Positions 62,694 through 64,000 of a stretch of 64,000 bases of DNA are shown piece after piece. This DNA is from Marinifilum caeruleilacunae. Its GTDB lineage: Bacteria > Bacteroidota > Bacteroidia > Bacteroidales > Marinifilaceae. Under the pieces are notes generated by a model. It saw only the letters and a program-made list of their open reading frames with translations. It was not told the DNA's origin and did no database searches. The stretch covers positions 124,001 to 188,000 of the forward strand of contig NZ_RZNH01000001.1 of assembly GCF_013141825.1 (NCBI RefSeq), written 5' to 3'. Position 1 is the stretch's first letter. Each line of letters begins with the position of its first letter. The position numbers and the translations under genes are program-made.

Positions 62694-63554
62694 TTAGAGT
62701 TTTTCCCGATATTGCGAAGGAGTACAACCTACATGTTTTCTGAATAATCTGGTAAAATAAGTTGGGTAATCAAAACCAAGAGCATGAGCCACCTCTGAAA
62801 TGGATTTATCCATATTTTTCAATTGATTTTTCGCTTCGGATATGATTTTTTCGTGTATCAGTTCAAGAGCGGTTTTCCCGGTATTGTACTTTATCAGATC
62901 ACTAAAATAATTGGATGACAAATGTAGGTTATCTGCAAAATAATTTACCGAAGGCAGCTGTTTCGGATGTTCTAAATAATAGTTGTTCAGTTCCTTTTTA
63001 AACGCTACCACAATCTTATTATACAAAGGTTCACGTGTTTTAAATTGTCGTTCGTAACACTTTTGTACGTAGGTTAAAAACAGATTGCAGTATGCCATTA
63101 ACAAATCCATCGAATAATCATCCTTCTGATATTCATTGTATACTTGTTCAAATAAAGTTTCAATGCGCAATTGCTCATTCTCTGTTAAGAACAGAGCTTC
63201 CCTTATTTCATAATTAAAGAAGCTGAATCCAATCTGATTTTCTTGCAACAACAAAGGTGAAATCAAGATATGATATCCACTCCAAGGCGAATCAACATTC
63301 CAATGAAAAGCCTGGTTTGCCTGAATAAGATACATGAATCCTGATTTGGTATCGAACTCTGTATTTCCAAACCAATGCAAATCGGTCACGTTTCGCTTGA
63401 AAGCCATCAGGTAAAAATCAGATGTAATTTCGGGAGAAGAAAGGCGCAGATTTTTATGATCTTCGTACCTCACCACATCAATTAAATCTTTTTTGGGTGT
63501 TCCCAAATTGCAATATTGGTTGTAATCTTTAATTGTATCGAAATGTCTGCTCAT
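62694..63554 (-). CDS. AraC-family transcriptional regulator
   Basis: 286 residues. N-terminal cupin-like domain and a C-terminal AraC double HTH (NYFADNLHLSSNYFSDLIKYNTGKTALELIHEKIISEAKNQLKNMDKSISEVAHALGFDYPTYFTRLFRKHVGCTPSQYREKL). It is not a close relative of the two paralogues at 1326 and 6231. It lies between two SDR genes on the same strand and is the natural candidate regulator of the SDR/ABM operon. Confidence 0.87.
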   Translation of the reverse strand: MSRHFDTIKDYNQYCNLGTPKKDLIDVVRYEDHKNLRLSSPEITSDFYLMAFKRNVTDLHWFGNTEFDTKSGFMYLIQANQAFHWNVDSPWSGYHILISPLLLQENQIGFSFFNYEIREALFLTENEQLRIETLFEQVYNEYQKDDYSMDLLMAYCNLFLTYVQKCYERQFKTREPLYNKIVVAFKKELNNYYLEHPKQLPSVNYFADNLHLSSNYFSDLIKYNTGKTALELIHEKIISEAKNQLKNMDKSISEVAHALGFDYPTYFTRLFRKHVGCTPSQYREKL

Positions 63555-63589
63555 ATTTTAAAGCTAAGGAAAAACTAAATACAAGAACG

Positions 63590-63616
63590 AACCCGGCAGC
63601 CAAAATTACCGGGTTT
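63590..63616. terminator. Weak terminator after the partial SDR gene
   Basis: A perfect 7-bp stem AACCCGG/CCGGGTT at 63590-63596 and 63609-63615, without a good T tract. Confidence 0.4.
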
Positions 63617-63628
63617 GATGTTATTTTT

Positions 63629-64000
63629 CTAAAACTCTTGAATAGTTGGTCGAATCACAATTTCATTCACATCCACATCGGCTGGTTGCTCAACTGCATA
63701 GGCAATAGCACGTGCGATAGAATCGGCAGAAATTTCCATTTGTTCGTACAGGTTGTTTACGGCAGCGGAACTTTCTTTGTGCGATGTTCCATGTTTTAAT
63801 TCCGATTCAATGGCACCAGGTTCGATGGTCGTTGTCCTGATGTGAGCTCCAGCTTCGTGTCTTAAGCCTTCTGAAATGGCGCGAACAGCAAACTTTGTTC
63901 CACTATAAACAGTACCTCCAGGACTAAATACTTTTACGCCAGCTACCGATGAGATATTGATAAAATGACCACTTTCCTGTTGTTGGAACAGAGGTAAAGC
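63629..64000 (-). CDS. SDR family protein, C-terminal part (cut by window edge)
   Basis: The minus-strand frame is open from 64000 to the stop at 63631-63629, giving 123 residues of C-terminus. NISSVAGVKVFSPGGTVYSGTKFAVRAISEGLRHEAG contains the catalytic Ser and YxxxK (YSGTK). The rest (TTTIEPGAIESEL...) is the usual SDR C-terminal part. The N-terminus with the cofactor motif lies beyond the window. It precedes the AraC gene, 74 nt away. Confidence 0.85.
   Translation of the reverse strand, partial: ALPLFQQQESGHFINISSVAGVKVFSPGGTVYSGTKFAVRAISEGLRHEAGAHIRTTTIEPGAIESELKHGTSHKESSAAVNNLYEQMEISADSIARAIAYAVEQPADVDVNEIVIRPTIQEF

Noticed and set aside
1-64000. CRISPR array, tRNA or rRNA genes, phage or transposase
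   Set aside because: No periodic repeats with spacers, no cloverleaf pattern and no integrase or transposase motif was seen on either strand.

Overview
This 64 kb window looks like chromosomal DNA of an AT-rich Bacteroidota, most plausibly a marine member of the Marinilabiliales/Marinifilaceae type (inference). The support is: promoters of the Bacteroidota form TAnnTTTG, often without a Shine-Dalgarno sequence; a SecA of about 1,100 residues; a HmuY/HmuR/HmuS-type haem locus; DUF2023 paired with flavodoxin; DUF4097 proteins; and lipoproteins with an acidic tail after the lipobox cysteine. No phage, transposase, integrase, CRISPR array, rRNA or tRNA gene was recognised.

Region 1 (1-14.6 kb) is an accessory small-molecule/redox-stress cluster. 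It holds several short-chain dehydrogenases, a 4-OT-type tautomerase, four consecutive NTF2-fold proteins, an ABM-type monooxygenase, two related alpha/beta hydrolases and a VOC protein. Regulators of the AraC (two close paralogues), MarR, GbsR and HxlR types are mixed in. Three of its promoters share an AraC-style direct repeat (TTTGAAAT, 21 bp period) exactly 56 nt upstream of the -7 box, so they appear to form one small regulon. A class-M sirtuin and a zinc-dependent macrodomain, a reversible ADP-ribosylation pair, sit in the middle (3.4-5.1 kb).

Region 2 (14.7-32.6 kb) is mostly core: a thioredoxin-like protein with an M3 peptidase, proBA, a photolyase, an ECF sigma/anti-sigma unit followed by two DUF4097 proteins, a membrane-anchored MutS-like ATPase, lgt and secA.

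Region 3 (32.7-48.6 kb) is an iron/haem island: two ferritins, then an eight-gene operon on the minus strand (hmuR-type receptor, HmuY lipoprotein, PepSY-TM protein, CobN-like HmuS, PAS/DUF438 sensor, membrane protein, MotA/TolQ/ExbB-type channel, DUF2149 protein), then flavodoxin with DUF2023. The proposed working order is haem capture at the surface, TonB-dependent import, and iron removal in the periplasm by an anchored CobN-like protein powered by a proton channel instead of an AAA+ ATPase. Electrons could come from the PepSY-TM protein and flavodoxin.

Region 4 (48.9-64 kb) holds a Kef-type antiporter, a WYL regulator with a DNA-alkylation-repair protein flanked by two GyrI-like domain proteins, an operon of PLP enzyme, D-aminoacylase-like hydrolase and NhaC antiporter, a KefG/KefC-like pair, and an AraC/SDR/monooxygenase group. 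The window ends inside another SDR gene. Genes at both edges are cut by the window.
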